Below are positions 13,701-23,352 of a stretch of DNA of 64,000 nt, in pieces. Numbering within the stretch: position 1 is the first letter of the stretch; the number at the start of each line of letters is the position of its first letter. Source of the DNA: Patiria pectinifera (taxonomy: Eukaryota; Echinodermata; Asteroidea; Valvatida; Asterinidae); contig CM057142.1 in NCBI GenBank assembly GCA_029964075.1, positions 24,740,392 through 24,804,391 on the forward strand, given 5' to 3'. Both the position numbers and the translations under genes were made by a program. Below the pieces are notes generated by a model. The model ran no database searches and was not told the DNA's origin. It saw nothing but the letters and a program-made list of their open reading frames with translations.

Positions 13701-16700
13701 TTGTGGTGGGTATGAGGGTGCATGGGGAGATTTAGACACATGTTTAGACATATCAATATTTTGAAAGTTAATTTTTTTTTTTTAATCTGATTTAAATAAA
13801 AAAAGACTGACTTTTTTTTATTTATTTTTTTAGATCAAAAAATCGCCAACCCTGCAACCAGATACATTCTATATTGCCGCTTAGCCAAGATCATTCAGTC
13901 ATGTGAATCAACACTAGCAAATGCTAGGAAGTTTAAGCAAAAAGTAAAAGCATTGACTTTTGAGTATATGCTTTAAGGAAAAGCAAATGCTTGAATCCAT
14001 ACAAATAAATGTTTTCTTTTACTGTTCAGCATTCACTAGACAGCATTAACATTTTAATTGTTAGCTTTTGCTCTTGACTAGAAGTGTTTACTTCATTTGG
14101 TATGAATAAAAAGCAGTAAATGCTTCAGATTTCAAGTATTTACTGGTGATTTTTCAAGGCTGGGTTGGGCAACCTTGAAAATATAAAGCAAATACTTCTG
14201 CGAAAAACTGCTGTATTTATTAATATTAATTGCTTAAAAATTGGTAGTACATGTAAAAGCAAATGCTAGTTTTAATTCATACAACCATTGTTCCATGCAA
14301 CATATATTGGGGCAGACGCCAGTTTTTTTTAAGTGTTTGTGTAACCTGGGAAAGTGACACATGTTGAAAATTTGCAGTAAAGGATTGCATGTAGCCAAAC
14401 TAAAATAATCTCAGGATCTTTGAAGGGAAAGGTCACAAGAAACTGGATTAACCCAAACGATCCCCAACCAGCCAAACTCGCAACATCAGGGTTTGTTGGA
14501 ATCTGTTAGGATGAGTACTGCACTAGTAAACTGACTATGCTTTACGTGGGATTAGGCATACCACAAATACACGGAATCCAACTGTTTATGTGTACAGTTT
14601 ACCATGGTGTTGGGATTTGCTTGGATGAGGAAGGTTCCTAGGGAGTGGTGAATGAAGACACTATACATAAATCCTTAGATTCAAACAAAAAAAGACCCCA
14701 AAACTTTTTTTTAAATATTTTTATTTTATTTTTACGAAATTTCAAGACTCATAAGAAAGATTTTAAAACAACCGAAGCAAGAACTGAAACCAGGATTGAA
14801 ATTAAAACTTAAGACCAAATCCAAAATGCAAACTAAAAGACACCCAACGCAGTGGATCTTGAAGTTAAAGCACAAATAAACTCGAAATCAACTTGCTCCA
14901 GCAGACAGCACCCAAGCAGTGCAGATACTCCTAACTAGAACTATTTCATACAAAAATCGAAGTGAAAATGCCATGTCAATATGATACCAAAACAATTTTT
15001 CCAGCAAAGCATTTTTTTAAAAGTCTTCAAGGTCCCAAATTGGTAAAATGTCTACTGTAATGTAGCCTGAACAAATGTTATAACAATTTGGAGCGTACTT
15101 TATTATTTCCCTGAAATTCATCAAGAAATGAGACAAAATGTATATGACTGAAGCAGATTTTGAAACAAGCAATGTGAGTGAGACATTCCTCTTTCTGCAG
15201 CTGACTGTGTACAGCTATGAGGGTGGCCCATGCTACCGATGTCTTTATCCTAAACCTCCCCCTCCTGAGACAGTCACAAACTGCTCCTCTGGAGGCGTTC
15301 TTGGTGTAGGTAAGTAAAAACTTTTGCACTAGAAATGCAGTTCCATGAAGAAGTGGACAAAGTCCAATTTTTCTTTTAGAAATTTGTTATATCTTCAGAA
15401 CTACAAGTATTACAACAATAAGTGTGGTATCAAATTAAAGGGGTCAATAAGATCGTTTGTTTGATTGGTGTTACAGTGAGATGGAATGTAGTAAAGTGTG
15501 ATTTTTTGAATTTTATTTCTCCGAGCTTCGGTTAGGTTCGGCTTCGGAAGTGCATATATAATGTACATGTCCATGGTACAATGTTTAGGGCTATTCGGCT
15601 ATTTTCAGTTCGGTTTGGCGGTTCGGCTGCAGCACTAGTTTAAGACCGGTTGGAGTCTGGATGGGTGATAATTACCCAGGGTAATTATCACCCATTCTGG
15701 AGTGCTGATATCACCCAGTCTGGAGTGCTGATAATTACCCAGGGTAATTATCAGCACTCCAGACTCTGGATGGGTGATAATTACCCAGGGTAATTATCAG
15801 CACTCCAGACTCCAAACAGTCTTAAACAGAGTGTTTAATACCGACCAAGCACATATTTATTCCCATTCATAAATACCTTTTCGGTAAAAAAATCTTATCC
15901 TGTATAACTTTCCAGTCTATATTTGAACAACAAGTAGCAATGTCACATGTTTAGTTTTCTTAGAAATCTACTCTAACCTCTGGGTTTTCATCACAATAAC
16001 GTGAAATAAAGGACCTTATTCTGACTTAAATTTTTTTTTTTAAGAGGTCGTCTAGTAGTTTATTGGTTGTTGAATTATCTTGTTTAGCCCTTGATTGTGT
16101 AGCTCAGTCATATATCCTTTTTCAGTGTCTGGTCTCACATCAATGTCCCTGTGAAATTTAAGGTAAGTACTGTGTCAGAGTTCCAAGGTTAATTTTACTG
16201 AATTTTTACTTCTGATTGGTCTTTATTTTGTCCTTCATGCAGTTCCTGGGATCATTGGATGCTTTCAGGCACTGGAGGCATTGAAAATTGCTCTGGGTAT
16301 AAGTGGTAGGTTTTCCCTTATTACTCAGAGGTACAGACAACAGTCATTAACTGTTGCAGATCTCATGAGAGATACAAAGTTCAAAAAATAATATTTGGTA
16401 AAGAATATTACGAGATACAAATCATAAAAGCAGTGTTGTAGTCGAGGCCACAACCTCTGAAGCCGAGGCCGAGGCCACAACCTCCGAGGCCAAGGCCGAG
16501 GCCACAACCGCTAAGGCCAGCTATTAAAACATGTAATAAAATATAAATCACTCAAACAAGGCTAATATTTTGTTGGATTTTTAAAACCTTTTTATTTGAA
16601 TTCACGCCATGATCTTCACATTATTCATGGCCATTGCGTCCAAATCAGATGATCTGAGAATTTTGATGAACTGAGCGATATCATGCATGCACGTTGAAAG

Positions 16701-19700
16701 TTAAAGTGCAGGATTATCAGGCTTTGCGTTGCGCATGCATGCGAATAACGGGTTGGTTCCCTGCCATTATCGCTTTGGCTAATGCTCACTCATTGTGACG
16801 TTCACTCGTTCAGGGAATTTCCAGCGTTACTGGCTAATGACGTCATTGGCATGACCGGGGAGATTCGCCAGGAGCACTGAAACGAAGCCCCTGACTTAGA
16901 CGGCAGTTTTCGGGGGTTTTTGCCGATATTTTCAATTTCCGTTCAAATTACAAAGAAAAAGACACCTATGACTGTAGATTTATCCGCAATACAGCAGAGG
17001 ATCCATGCAAAATGAGAAAAGAATCAAGTCGAACAAGATAAAAAGATATATTTTTGGTGCAACTCCGTGTGTGTACAAAAAAAATTACCCGGTTCATTGA
17101 CATACACACACGTGCCGTGCCTGCACTATGGCCGTATCATAAATTATGTGTGGACAAAATCGCATCCGAGGATCATTCTGAACAGCTGAACAGAGCGTCT
17201 CGATTATTAATGCCGAGTAGAACATCCGACAGCCCTTGGTCTACGGACTGTACTGTGTACATGCAGAATGTAATACTGACCCGGCGGCAGTTATGTCCTA
17301 CTCAGCATAAATAATCGAGGCGGCCTGTGATTGGCTGTTCTTATCTTTGGATGCGATGTTGTCCCTGCATATGATACGTGAGTACGTTCAATGTAATGCA
17401 TTACCAGTTTGTTCATTCGTGCGTATCTGATTTGTTTCACGGAACCCACTGTGGCAGATTTTTGAAGGTTTGATATGGTAAAAACTTTAAATTAATTGAA
17501 ATAGAAAATACATCAAAGTGGGCGGCCTCAAGCCGGTCTTGACCTATTCGTCAAGTCCGGAACACTCCAAGGCCAAGGCCGAGGCCTTGCACTCTGAGGT
17601 CAAGGCCGAGGCCATGAAAATCGGCCTCGAGGCCGGCCTCGAGACCTCCAACACTGGCTAAAAGACCAACAAAATAGACCGCTTGGACTATAAGTGTTCT
17701 CATCGAGGAAAGGTTTTGTTCTTTAAAAGTTGAATTTCATGAAAATGAAGTACAAAATGTCCACTGCAGAGGAGCAAAGACCTGTCTTGAGAAGGGCACT
17801 GTATGCAGGGAGTCACAGAACAGTGTTCCAAGAATGACAATAATTGTTGACATACACATCACTGACCATTTTTTTTAATGATTCCTTCAGTTTCCTTCAG
17901 TCAGAAGCTTCTCCTTGTTGATGGATTAGATGGCAGTCTTCGCACCATCAAACTGAGACCAAAACAGCCCGGCTGTGCTGTCTGTGGCACCCAACCCTCG
18001 GTCAAAAATCTCATCGATTATGAACAATTTTGCGGAGCAAGTGCCACAGACAAGGTAAACAAATTTTTTTTGGGGGGGGGGTCATCATGTTGGTGCTAAG
18101 GTGAGGATTCTTTTCTTGACCAAGATGCAATCACTGCCGTGGCATATGCATAAACAGTATAGGGTGCTTCCTCACCACTCACAAAGTATGGATGACTTAT
18201 TTTATTCGGAATGCACAAATCTGCACATGCAGTATTTTCCCATGAACGTCAGGTGCCATGGACAATGTGTTCAAGAGTCCCTCCCAGTCATGCCTCCACA
18301 TTTTCTCTTTGTAGCAGGGTGAGGTGATACATGTAAACAAAGTCTATAAGCCCCTAAGTCCCAGTACTCTGTACTCGTACTCGGGCAGCAGAGTACTGGT
18401 ACTCGACCTGTCAAAATTGTACTCGATCATCCAAGTACTAGTACTCAAATAGCAGTACTAAAAAAAAATGGTATGGTTTGACTTACCACGGCCTTATTTT
18501 ATTATCGATACTTTCAATTGGAAATGGCTGATTGGCTTGCAGAGAAGTCAAAGTTTCCTGATTTTTTTCTCTGCATGTTCCGACAAACACATTTAACAGC
18601 TAGCCGTAAGTGGGTCTGTTTATCCGTCTGAGTAGGCCTGGGCCAAATACGCACAATGAACCATCTGCCGTATGGCCATTTTCGGAAAAAGGAGTACATT
18701 GTACTCGGAGACCTGTTCTTGTACTCAGAAGTACAAGTACTCTGTACTAAGTTAGTAAGTTGTGGAATAATTAAGTTTTGATTTATTTGCAGGATGACGA
18801 GAATTATCAAAGGGCAGACTGGTACCTGCCCTTATCAGTTTTGATAACATAAGGACCGCAGCCTGTCTAGTTGCAGGTGGATCCTTTTGTACCCTAAATA
18901 AAGGGCTTTTTTTTTTAGTGTTGCAGGTGTATGAATTAGAAAACATTCATTCCTTTTGTTAAAAATTAATTACTCAAGGATCAAATTGGTTGGGGAAAAA
19001 TTGAAGTTGAAGTGCAAGGACCTTACATCTTTGAACATTGATTGACTTGTTTCCCATGGTCTTTTGTATACCTCTATTTGGTTGATTCTCCCAATCTCCT
19101 TGTTGACAGTGTGTGAGCCTTCATCTTCTCTCTCCTGAAGACAGAATCAGTGTTGACAACTTGTCATCGATACTTCAAGAGGAAAATGTGGTCACGTCAT
19201 TAGTCTTACTGGATGTCAGACCAGCAGTGGAATTTGAAATCTGCAGACTGCCTCATTTCATCAGTATCCTTTTTTTCATGCAGAGGTCAATGGAGCCGCG
19301 TTGTTGAATCAGACTGTTTGGATTTGACAGTTGTTTTTTGAGATGACCATTATTACTTGAGCCCGAGCCAATTAAAGTAGCTTAACATTCAAATATTGAG
19401 CTTCTTTAAATGACATATTGATGTTAGTTGAATTAGGAAGCCAAATTCATTCCATAGAGCCTCTGAGTGAAAATACCGTGTAGTAATTGTATGTATTGAT
19501 CAGTTGCGTAAATCCGTGTTGGCAACTGGAGGAGGGGGGTGGGGAATGCCAAAAAATCTTAAAACTGCCCACCTGTGGAAATTTGAAAAGTGGGGGGGGG
19601 GGGGGAGGACAGACCACATGACACTAGGGGGCGCTGTATATTTCCCATATCCTTGTATCAAAACAGTACATTCAAAGCTTCTTTACTGTATGTTCTCCAT

Positions 19701-22175
19701 TTTTTCATAACTTTAATACATTTGACTGTTGGAGATTATGCCCTTGGTATTTAGGGTGGTATAGGTGAGGAAGGAATCACATGCTATTGTCATAAGCAAC
19801 TACACTTAATTTTCTGTGCTTAGCAAATGTATGCAACTTCTTGAAATTTGCTTGTAAGCCCAGGCTAACAGAACACTAATGAATGTTGTCAAAGTCTGTC
19901 CCTTATCTTTGTCTTATGTGACTGTACATTCCAATCCCCATTTTTAGGTGATGAAGGTTTTGCATTTTGATTTCTTCTAGTTTCTTGTACTTCTTAACAA
20001 TCCTTACAGATATTCCAATCAATGATTTAGGGAAATCAGATTGTGTGGATCTCATCAGAAGAGAGGCTGTCAATAGAGCTGACACTGGGGAGAAAGCACA
20101 AGGTACAAGCTCATATGTTGGGAGCTTTGTTTAACCCACTCACAGGACATAGATCCTTATAGGTGAGGGTGGACAGCTAGGAGCGCTCTACTTACATCAC
20201 CTTGTCTAGTTCCCAGACTTATTTACTTCAAACACAATGTTTCTCGAGTCTGGAGAGTTGAATAGACCTTATAAACTAAGGCAGAGTTAGAATGCAACTT
20301 TTTTTGTATTGCATGGATAGGCATGAGTGAACCTTTCTTTACATTCATTATTGATACATGTAACTTTACAATAACAAAGACTACCCTCTGAGACACCGCA
20401 ATGCATAAGGTCCATAGTTAAAGAGGTTGTGGAATGCTCGAAGACATTTCTGTCATTTTTCGGGTATATGTAGCCTAAGGTGTGATGAAATAAAAATGAC
20501 TATTGTGTCTGTCATGAAATGAGTACAAAAGGTACTTTTGAGAGCTGTTTTTCAGGTCCTGTTTCGACCTGAACGTGCAATTCGTGTAAAAGTCGTCGTT
20601 GGGGGCAGCAAACAAAACATAGTAAATCGTGACGTAATAAACAGGACTCCCGATGCAGCGTAGTATAAACGAGTCCTGTTTATTACGTCACGATTTACTA
20701 TGTTTTGTTTGCAGCCCCCAACGACGACTTTTACACGAATTGCACGTTCGGGTCGAAACAGGACCTGAAAAACAGCTCTCAAAAGTACCTTTTGTACTCA
20801 TTTCATGACAGACACAATAGCCATTTTATTTCATCACACCTTAGGCTACATATACCCGAAAAATGACGGAAATGTCTTCAAGCATTCCACTACCTCTTTA
20901 AACCCATCGCAACCGTTGAAAACTGGTGTTCAAATGAATTGATGTTTCACTGGCTGACATAAACCCGCCCACACAATTGCCCTGTAACTAATGCTGCAGC
21001 TGAAATTAGCCGACCATGGGACTGCCAAACCTAACTGAACTGAATTGAACTGAATTGTTCAGTTCAGCAGCTTGGAAATGTGATTGAGCGACCACATAAA
21101 AGCACTGGCAGCAATTTGAAAAAAATCATGCTCAGATGTTATGAATCCAACTATGAATTATTGAAATAAACAAATGAAAACTGAAAAATATGTGCACAGA
21201 AAAAAACATTCCACTTTCGTCCACGACATATTTCACGCCGCATTGTGGTTCACAAGTAGGACAGCTGGTTCCCAGCCCTTTTATCATTCCAGCATCTGTA
21301 TTTGGCGGGAACCAGTTTACACAGTTGCTATAGGACAACTTGGAGGTCAAAACCTTACGGGTCACATCGTGAAATAATTGTTTACCTAATTTGAAATCTG
21401 GTTGGCAATGCTTCATGCTCTCTCAATCATCAATGTAAAAAAAGAAATTCAGAGTGGTAATTTTTTGAGCATTTTTGACATCCAAAGGTTGTTGAGAAGC
21501 ATTCGGGGTAAGATAAACTATGTAAACAGCTCAATTTTCCTTTTGAATGTCACGCTCGAAAGCAGTGGCAGTCTGTTGTGGCTAGGTTAATTCTGGCACG
21601 TGACTCAGTCCTGGAAGGTGCCTTAAAAGTGAAGTTTTTGCAAACGATTAACGTATGTAAATCTGCAGCAATGCCTTTTATATTGCACTTTGCTGCCTAT
21701 TGGTATTACCCGATTGGTATTTTAAAATGTCTGGATTGAACCTGAACCGAGCCAGGGCAAAACGCAATACATTGTATTGGATTACTTGTAGTTAAATATT
21801 ACTACTTGTTACTCGCAGTACCACCCTAAACCACCCCTGCACTGTATGGTCCCTTGGATTCATCACGGAATAAATCCACTGTAATACAATGTACTAGTAC
21901 AAGTGCTAATGGATCACTTGGTTACTTCAAGTTGACAGTCGATTACGACGATTAGAGACCTCTAGTTTTTGAATCCATGTTTTCCTAAGGGTAATTTGAC
22001 TCTATTTTTGTTCGTTTTGATAGTGTTGGTGATTTGCAGACGAGGCAATGACTCGCAGATTGCTGTGAAGTTGTTACAAGAGAAGCTAGACTCTTTTCCA
22101 GCAGTGATTAAGGACATCAAAGGGGGATTAGCAGCATGGACTAACCACATTGATCCCAACTTCCCCAGATACTAA
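1561..22175 (+). CDS. MOCS3: MOCS3/UBA4: adenylyltransferase and sulfurtransferase, 11 exons visible, N-terminus off window
   Basis: Exons: 1561-1702, 4668-4760, 6407-6527, 9313-9387, 11133-11250, 15201-15309, 16243-16305, 17891-18054, 19110-19263, 20010-20102, 22024-22175. All phases join without a break (1284 nt, 427 residues plus stop). Visible in order: [12 protein letters not shown] (E1 N-terminal signature), nucleotide loop GAGGLGCP (about residues 61-68), [16 protein letters not shown], zinc pairs CYRC (194/197) and CAVC (269/272), TVTNC with the E1-type cysteine (211), and a rhodanese domain with LLDVRP, CRLPH and active-site Cys382 in [10 protein letters not shown]. Human MOCS3 is 460 residues, so about 30 residues are missing, presumably on an exon left of the window. 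By family knowledge it adenylates the C-terminal Gly of MOCS2A and URM1 and then thiolates it, for molybdopterin synthesis and tRNA wobble-uridine 2-thiolation in the cytosol. Every key residue is intact, so the gene looks functional. Two introns carry U12-type signals. Confidence 0.95.
1933..4461. mobile_element. Candidate old hAT-like element with CAGTGTTGTAGT ends (copy 1)
   Basis: Left end CAGTGTTGTAGTAGAATCC and right end (reverse complement) CAGTATTGTTGTCAAGTCC both lead into short repeats of TCACAAGT / ACTTGTGA. No convincing 8-bp duplication remains. The span includes the G-rich array at 2838-3400 and may be composite. Confidence 0.4.
2838..3400 (+). repeat. G-rich minisatellite (GGGGTAGGG-type), G-quadruplex prone
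   Basis: Dozens of imperfect copies of GGGTAGGG, GGGGTTGGGG and GGAGGATGGGG, with longer blocks repeated (GATATAGGGATTGGAGTAGGG occurs in variants near 2970, 3055 and 3120). The complementary strand is C-rich and reads as a spurious Pro/Thr/His protein. Confidence 0.85.
4668..4760 (+). CDS. MOCS3: MOCS3 exon b (nucleotide-binding loop)
   Basis: Acceptor TTTTTTCAG, donor GTACAT. Encodes [19 protein letters not shown] and then [12 protein letters not shown], which contains the Rossmann GxGGxG ATP-binding loop. It is entered and left after codon position 1, matching its neighbours. Confidence 0.93.
5006..6339. mobile_element. hAT-like nonautonomous element, GAGTAC subterminal array (copy 2)
   Basis: Begins CAGTGTTGTAGTCGAGTAC and ends GTACTACAACACTG. 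Flanks AAAAATGC and TAAAGTGC agree at 6 of 8 bases. Both ends carry dense GAGTAC / GAGTACGAGTA repeats. It sits in the MOCS3 intron between exons b and c. No transposase frame was seen. Confidence 0.75.
6407..6527 (+). CDS. MOCS3: MOCS3 exon c
   Basis: Acceptor CACATCAG; donor AG|GTTGGT, which is weak at +3 to +5. Encodes [20 protein letters not shown] followed by a Ser-rich stretch. DYD and NLHRQ are the adenylate-binding strand and helix of the E1 superfamily. The split Arg codon (AG|G) is completed by the next exon. Confidence 0.92.
6579..7244. mobile_element. GGCC-TIR MITE (copy 2)
   Basis: TTA|GGCCAAAAAAAATCTTCGGTT at the left, then TTCTGGTATGGAGCTTGCCC. The right end has ATACCAGAAACCAGAGCC followed by a G-run and GGCC|TTTA. 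It is larger than its relatives, with unrelated DNA inside. The right boundary is approximate because of the G-run. Confidence 0.6.
8095..8798. mobile_element. hAT-like element with perfect TSD GATACAGG
   Basis: CAGTGACGTAGCCACC at the left mirrors GGCTACGCCACTG at the right. Identical GATACAGG lies at 8087-8094 and 8799-8806. A 120-bp relative lies at 52769-52888. Removing the relative-matching parts leaves a second element nested at 8220-8727. Confidence 0.85.
8220..8727. mobile_element. Second hAT-like element nested in the first
   Basis: Left end CATGGGCGTCAATC and right end (reverse complement) CAGGGGCATCAATC form the TIR. Flanks CATGACGC and CTTGACGC match at 7 of 8. The host element continues uninterrupted across the junction when compared with the short copy at 52769-52888. 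Confidence 0.75.
9313..9387 (+). CDS. MOCS3: MOCS3 exon d, followed by an ATATCCTTT donor
   Basis: Acceptor TATAACAG. Encodes [20 protein letters not shown] and then DLVH plus two bases of a Lys codon, matching the human region LNSAVECVPY...ALDLVRRYD. There is no usable GT donor. The exon runs straight into ATATCCTTTTT, the minor-spliceosome 5' splice consensus. Confidence 0.88.
9388..11132 (+). other. MOCS3 intron with minor-spliceosome signals and AT...AT ends
   Basis: Starts ATATCCTTTTT. A TCCTTAAT branch-like motif (11112-11119) puts the candidate branch A at 11118, 14 nt before the intron end. Last bases are CTTAT. Only this join restores HKYDIVLD in frame. Also inside: hairpin CGCTGATCG/CGATCAGCG near 10132, and 10355-10640, which resembles 2300-2440 with an extra segment at about 10425-10550. 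Confidence 0.75.
11133..11250 (+). CDS. MOCS3: MOCS3 exon e
   Basis: Encodes [20 protein letters not shown] and then [19 protein letters not shown]. The DCTDN and [10 protein letters not shown] motifs are diagnostic of this family. The start is fixed by joining to the previous exon to read HKYDIVLD. No AG lies at this boundary; the intron ends in AT. The donor GTAAGG is a normal major-class site. Confidence 0.88.
11425..12700 (+). mobile_element. Dispersed element with GAGTGGTCGGGCA end (forward copy)
   Basis: Starts near GAGTGGTCGGGCACAACC. Shares long stretches with 33600-35165 (TTTCTCCTAAA, CAACATATATCGACCC, CTTCACTTCCGGTGTTAC) and, inverted, with 36130-37450 plus 40776-41140. Repeated GATGACGTCATCA words occur. 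No protein is discernible and boundaries are approximate. Confidence 0.55.
12805..13854. mobile_element. hAT-like element, CAGGGTTGGC TIR, GATTTAAATC array
   Basis: Left CAGGGTTGGCTGATTT, right AAATCGCCAACCCTG. Flanks GTACCAGA and CAACCAGA agree at 6 of 8. Both ends carry repeated GATTTAAATC palindromes. No transposase frame. It lies in the MOCS3 intron between exons e and f. Confidence 0.75.
14459..14642 (+). repeat. Dispersed repeat, copy 1 (second copy 41336-41521)
   Basis: Contains GTTAGGATGAGTACTGCACT, TTTACGTGGGATTAGGCATA and GAGGAAGGTTCCTAG. The second copy in the same orientation is similar across the whole stretch. No coding frame and no clear ends. Confidence 0.7.
15201..15309 (+). 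CDS. MOCS3: MOCS3 exon f (first zinc pair and catalytic-type Cys)
   Basis: Acceptor CTTTCTGCAG, donor GTAAGT. Encodes [20 protein letters not shown], then [16 protein letters not shown]. CxxC is the first half of the structural zinc site, and TVTNC carries the cysteine proposed to form the acyl-disulfide or thioester intermediate. Confidence 0.94.
15638..15827. repeat. Compound hairpin (multi-palindrome)
   Basis: Outer ends GTTTAAGACCGGTTGGAGTC / GACTCCAAACAGTCTTAAAC. Inside, the palindrome ATAATTACCCAGGGTAATTA recurs three times, alternating with TGGAGTGCTGATA / TATCAGCACTCCA, so several alternative cruciforms are possible. Confidence 0.8.
16243..16305 (+). CDS. MOCS3: MOCS3 exon g
   Basis: A short exon with acceptor CATGCAG and donor GTAGGT. 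Encodes [20 protein letters not shown], the conserved helix after the catalytic loop. Phases match both neighbours. Confidence 0.92.
16431..17656. mobile_element. hAT-like element, GAGGCC subterminal array (copy 3)
   Basis: Begins CAGTGTTGTAGTCGAGGCC and ends CTCCAACACTG. Flanks CATAAAAG and GCTAAAAG match at 6 of 8. Both ends carry GAGGCC / GGCCGAGGCC repeats. It lies in the MOCS3 intron between exons g and h. A spurious 86-codon frame inside has no recognisable domain. Confidence 0.75.
17891..18054 (+). CDS. MOCS3: MOCS3 exon h (second zinc pair)
   Basis: Of two nearby CAG acceptors (ending 17890 and 17900) only the first keeps frame. Encodes [20 protein letters not shown], the CAVCG zinc pair, and [13 protein letters not shown], which leads to the rhodanese linker. 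Donor GTAAAC. Confidence 0.93.
18358..18755. mobile_element. Decayed GAGTAC-array element fragment
   Basis: Repeated GTACTCG / GAGTAC words at both sides (18362-18460 and 18690-18750) around a core. The core words CTATCGATACTTTC and GGCCATTTTC also resemble 6055-6070 in the 5006-6339 element. Termini are not intact. Confidence 0.55.
19110..19263 (+). CDS. MOCS3: MOCS3 exon i (rhodanese N-half), followed by a U12-type donor
   Basis: Acceptor TTGACAG. Encodes [15 protein letters not shown] and later [20 protein letters not shown], the rhodanese N-half with LLDVRP. The next bases are GTATCCTTTTTTT, an exact U12-type GT donor. Joining to 20010 gives the family-typical INIPI. Confidence 0.92.
19264..20009 (+). 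other. MOCS3 intron, U12-type GT-AG
   Basis: The donor GTATCCTTTTT matches the minor-class consensus, and TTCTTAAC at 19991-19998 is the branch-site candidate (A at 19997, 12 nt to the AG). No long polypyrimidine tract adjoins the AG. The rest is unique-looking sequence with a G-run near 19590. Confidence 0.75.
20010..20102 (+). CDS. MOCS3: MOCS3 exon j
   Basis: Begins after TCCTTACAG and encodes [20 protein letters not shown] followed by [10 protein letters not shown]. Donor GTACAA. A TTCTTAAC branch-site match lies 12 nt upstream of the acceptor, fitting a minor-class 3' end. Confidence 0.9.
20422..20897. mobile_element. Palindromic MITE with TTAA target sites (Kolobok/piggyBac-like)
   Basis: TTAA (20418-20421 and 20898-20901) flanks a near-perfect inverted repeat with arms over 200 bp. 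Left AGAGGTTGTGGAATGC mirrors GCATTCCACTACCTCT. The loop is about 30 bp (near CCCGATGCAGCG). A 76-codon minus-strand frame is a palindrome artefact. Confidence 0.85.
22024..22175 (+). CDS. MOCS3: MOCS3 terminal exon (rhodanese active site, stop)
   Basis: Acceptor TTTTGATAG. Encodes [20 protein letters not shown] through [18 protein letters not shown] and stop TAA. Cys382 (visible numbering) is the persulfide-carrying rhodanese cysteine. The C-terminal aromatic after FPR matches the human FPQY end, so the coding region is complete at this side. Confidence 0.95.
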
Positions 22176-22486
22176 GGAGTAGAGACTAAGATTTGTAAAT
22201 GGCCAAAACCACAATATACATCTTCCTTGTAGTATAGACTGCTGTCAAATTCACACCAACAAATACAGATGTTTGTGTTTGTGACTTGGGTTACTTGCGT
22301 GAGCAGAGGGTCGGGGTTCAAAAGCAGTATCCTTGAGTTGGCAGGATTCCCCCAATCAAAAAGCTAGAAAGTCCTGGAATTTAGAGCAATCAGGGAAAGT
22401 CATGGAATGATGCGTAATATTTGGCTAAGGCAGTCCTCCAGTTTGCATCCCAATTTCTATATTTCCTCTTACGAATGTATACTCAT
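22176..22486. other. MOCS3 downstream/3' UTR candidate region
   Basis: Non-repetitive sequence after the MOCS3 stop. No clear AATAAA signal was identified close to the stop, so transcript end is not assigned. Confidence 0.4.
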
Positions 22487-23352
22487 CGGTGTTGTCGGAC
22501 TCGAGTCACATTTTTCATGACTCGAACTCGACTCGAGTCACATTGGAAAATGATTTGGACTTGGACTCGACCATGATGACTCGGACTCAAGCTTGGTGAC
22601 TCGTGACTCATCAAAGAAAAAAACAATGTTATGTATTTGTGCGACGAACGTAGCATTCTCTTTTACTCCATACACAAAACACGGCACCGTAAAAAACCAA
22701 TTCCAGGGGCCGCGCACGCATGCCTAGCGCCTGCATGACGAGTACCAGGGCCCGGTGTCATGCCAAAAAGTGTCCGGTACCAAAGAGTGTCTGCTTACGT
22801 TTATTAAAATGCAGCCCTAAGGCTGAATTAAAATGACAGTACATGAAAAAAACATTAAAAAGTGATTAAAATTCAATCTAACAAGCACTTTACAAGAGAC
22901 AATCTAAAAAAAAAATTACTTTAAAATTCAAAACTTATATTTGAATTTACAATAAATAATATAAAACAAAAAATAAAATTCAGATTAGGATATGCACAGT
23001 GTCACAGACTACAAAACAATTGAATAAGTGGAACAAAGTGGGACGTCAAGGGAAGGGGTAGGGATGGGAAAGGATCATTGACGAATAATGTTTTGATGAT
23101 AAAATATGGAGGGAAGGGATGGAGGAGGGTTTTTTTTAGGGATGGGAATTAAAAGGAAAACACATTTTGGGCCTAAACAACATGTACACACACACAAGGT
23201 AAACTGGGATTTACTTAAAAGACAGAATGGATGTTTGAAAAATAATTTAAAAAAATTGATTACGTGTAGTTTGATGAACAACTAAGAACAAGTGACTCGT
23301 GACTCGTGACTCGAGACTCGGACTCAACGTTGGTGACTTGACTACAACACTG
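22487..23352. mobile_element. hAT-like element, GACTCG subterminal array (copy 4)
   Basis: Begins CGGTGTTGTCGGACTCGAGTC and ends TTGACTACAACACTG. Flanks ATACTCAT and ATACTGAA match at 6 of 8. Both ends carry GACTCGAGTC / GACTCGTGACTCG repeats. The core is AT-rich with no coding frame. Confidence 0.72.

Noticed and set aside
17054-17314. 86-codon frame in the GAGGCC-array element as a transposase
   Set aside because: Too short, no DDE or BED-like motif, and inside a non-coding core.
17891-17901. Alternative acceptor at 17900 for MOCS3 exon h
   Set aside because: It changes the frame and destroys LLLVDGLDG; only the 17890 acceptor keeps phase.
20552-20782. 76-codon frame at the 20.5-kb palindrome
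   Set aside because: The frame spans a palindromic MITE and its two ends are reverse complements; no domain.
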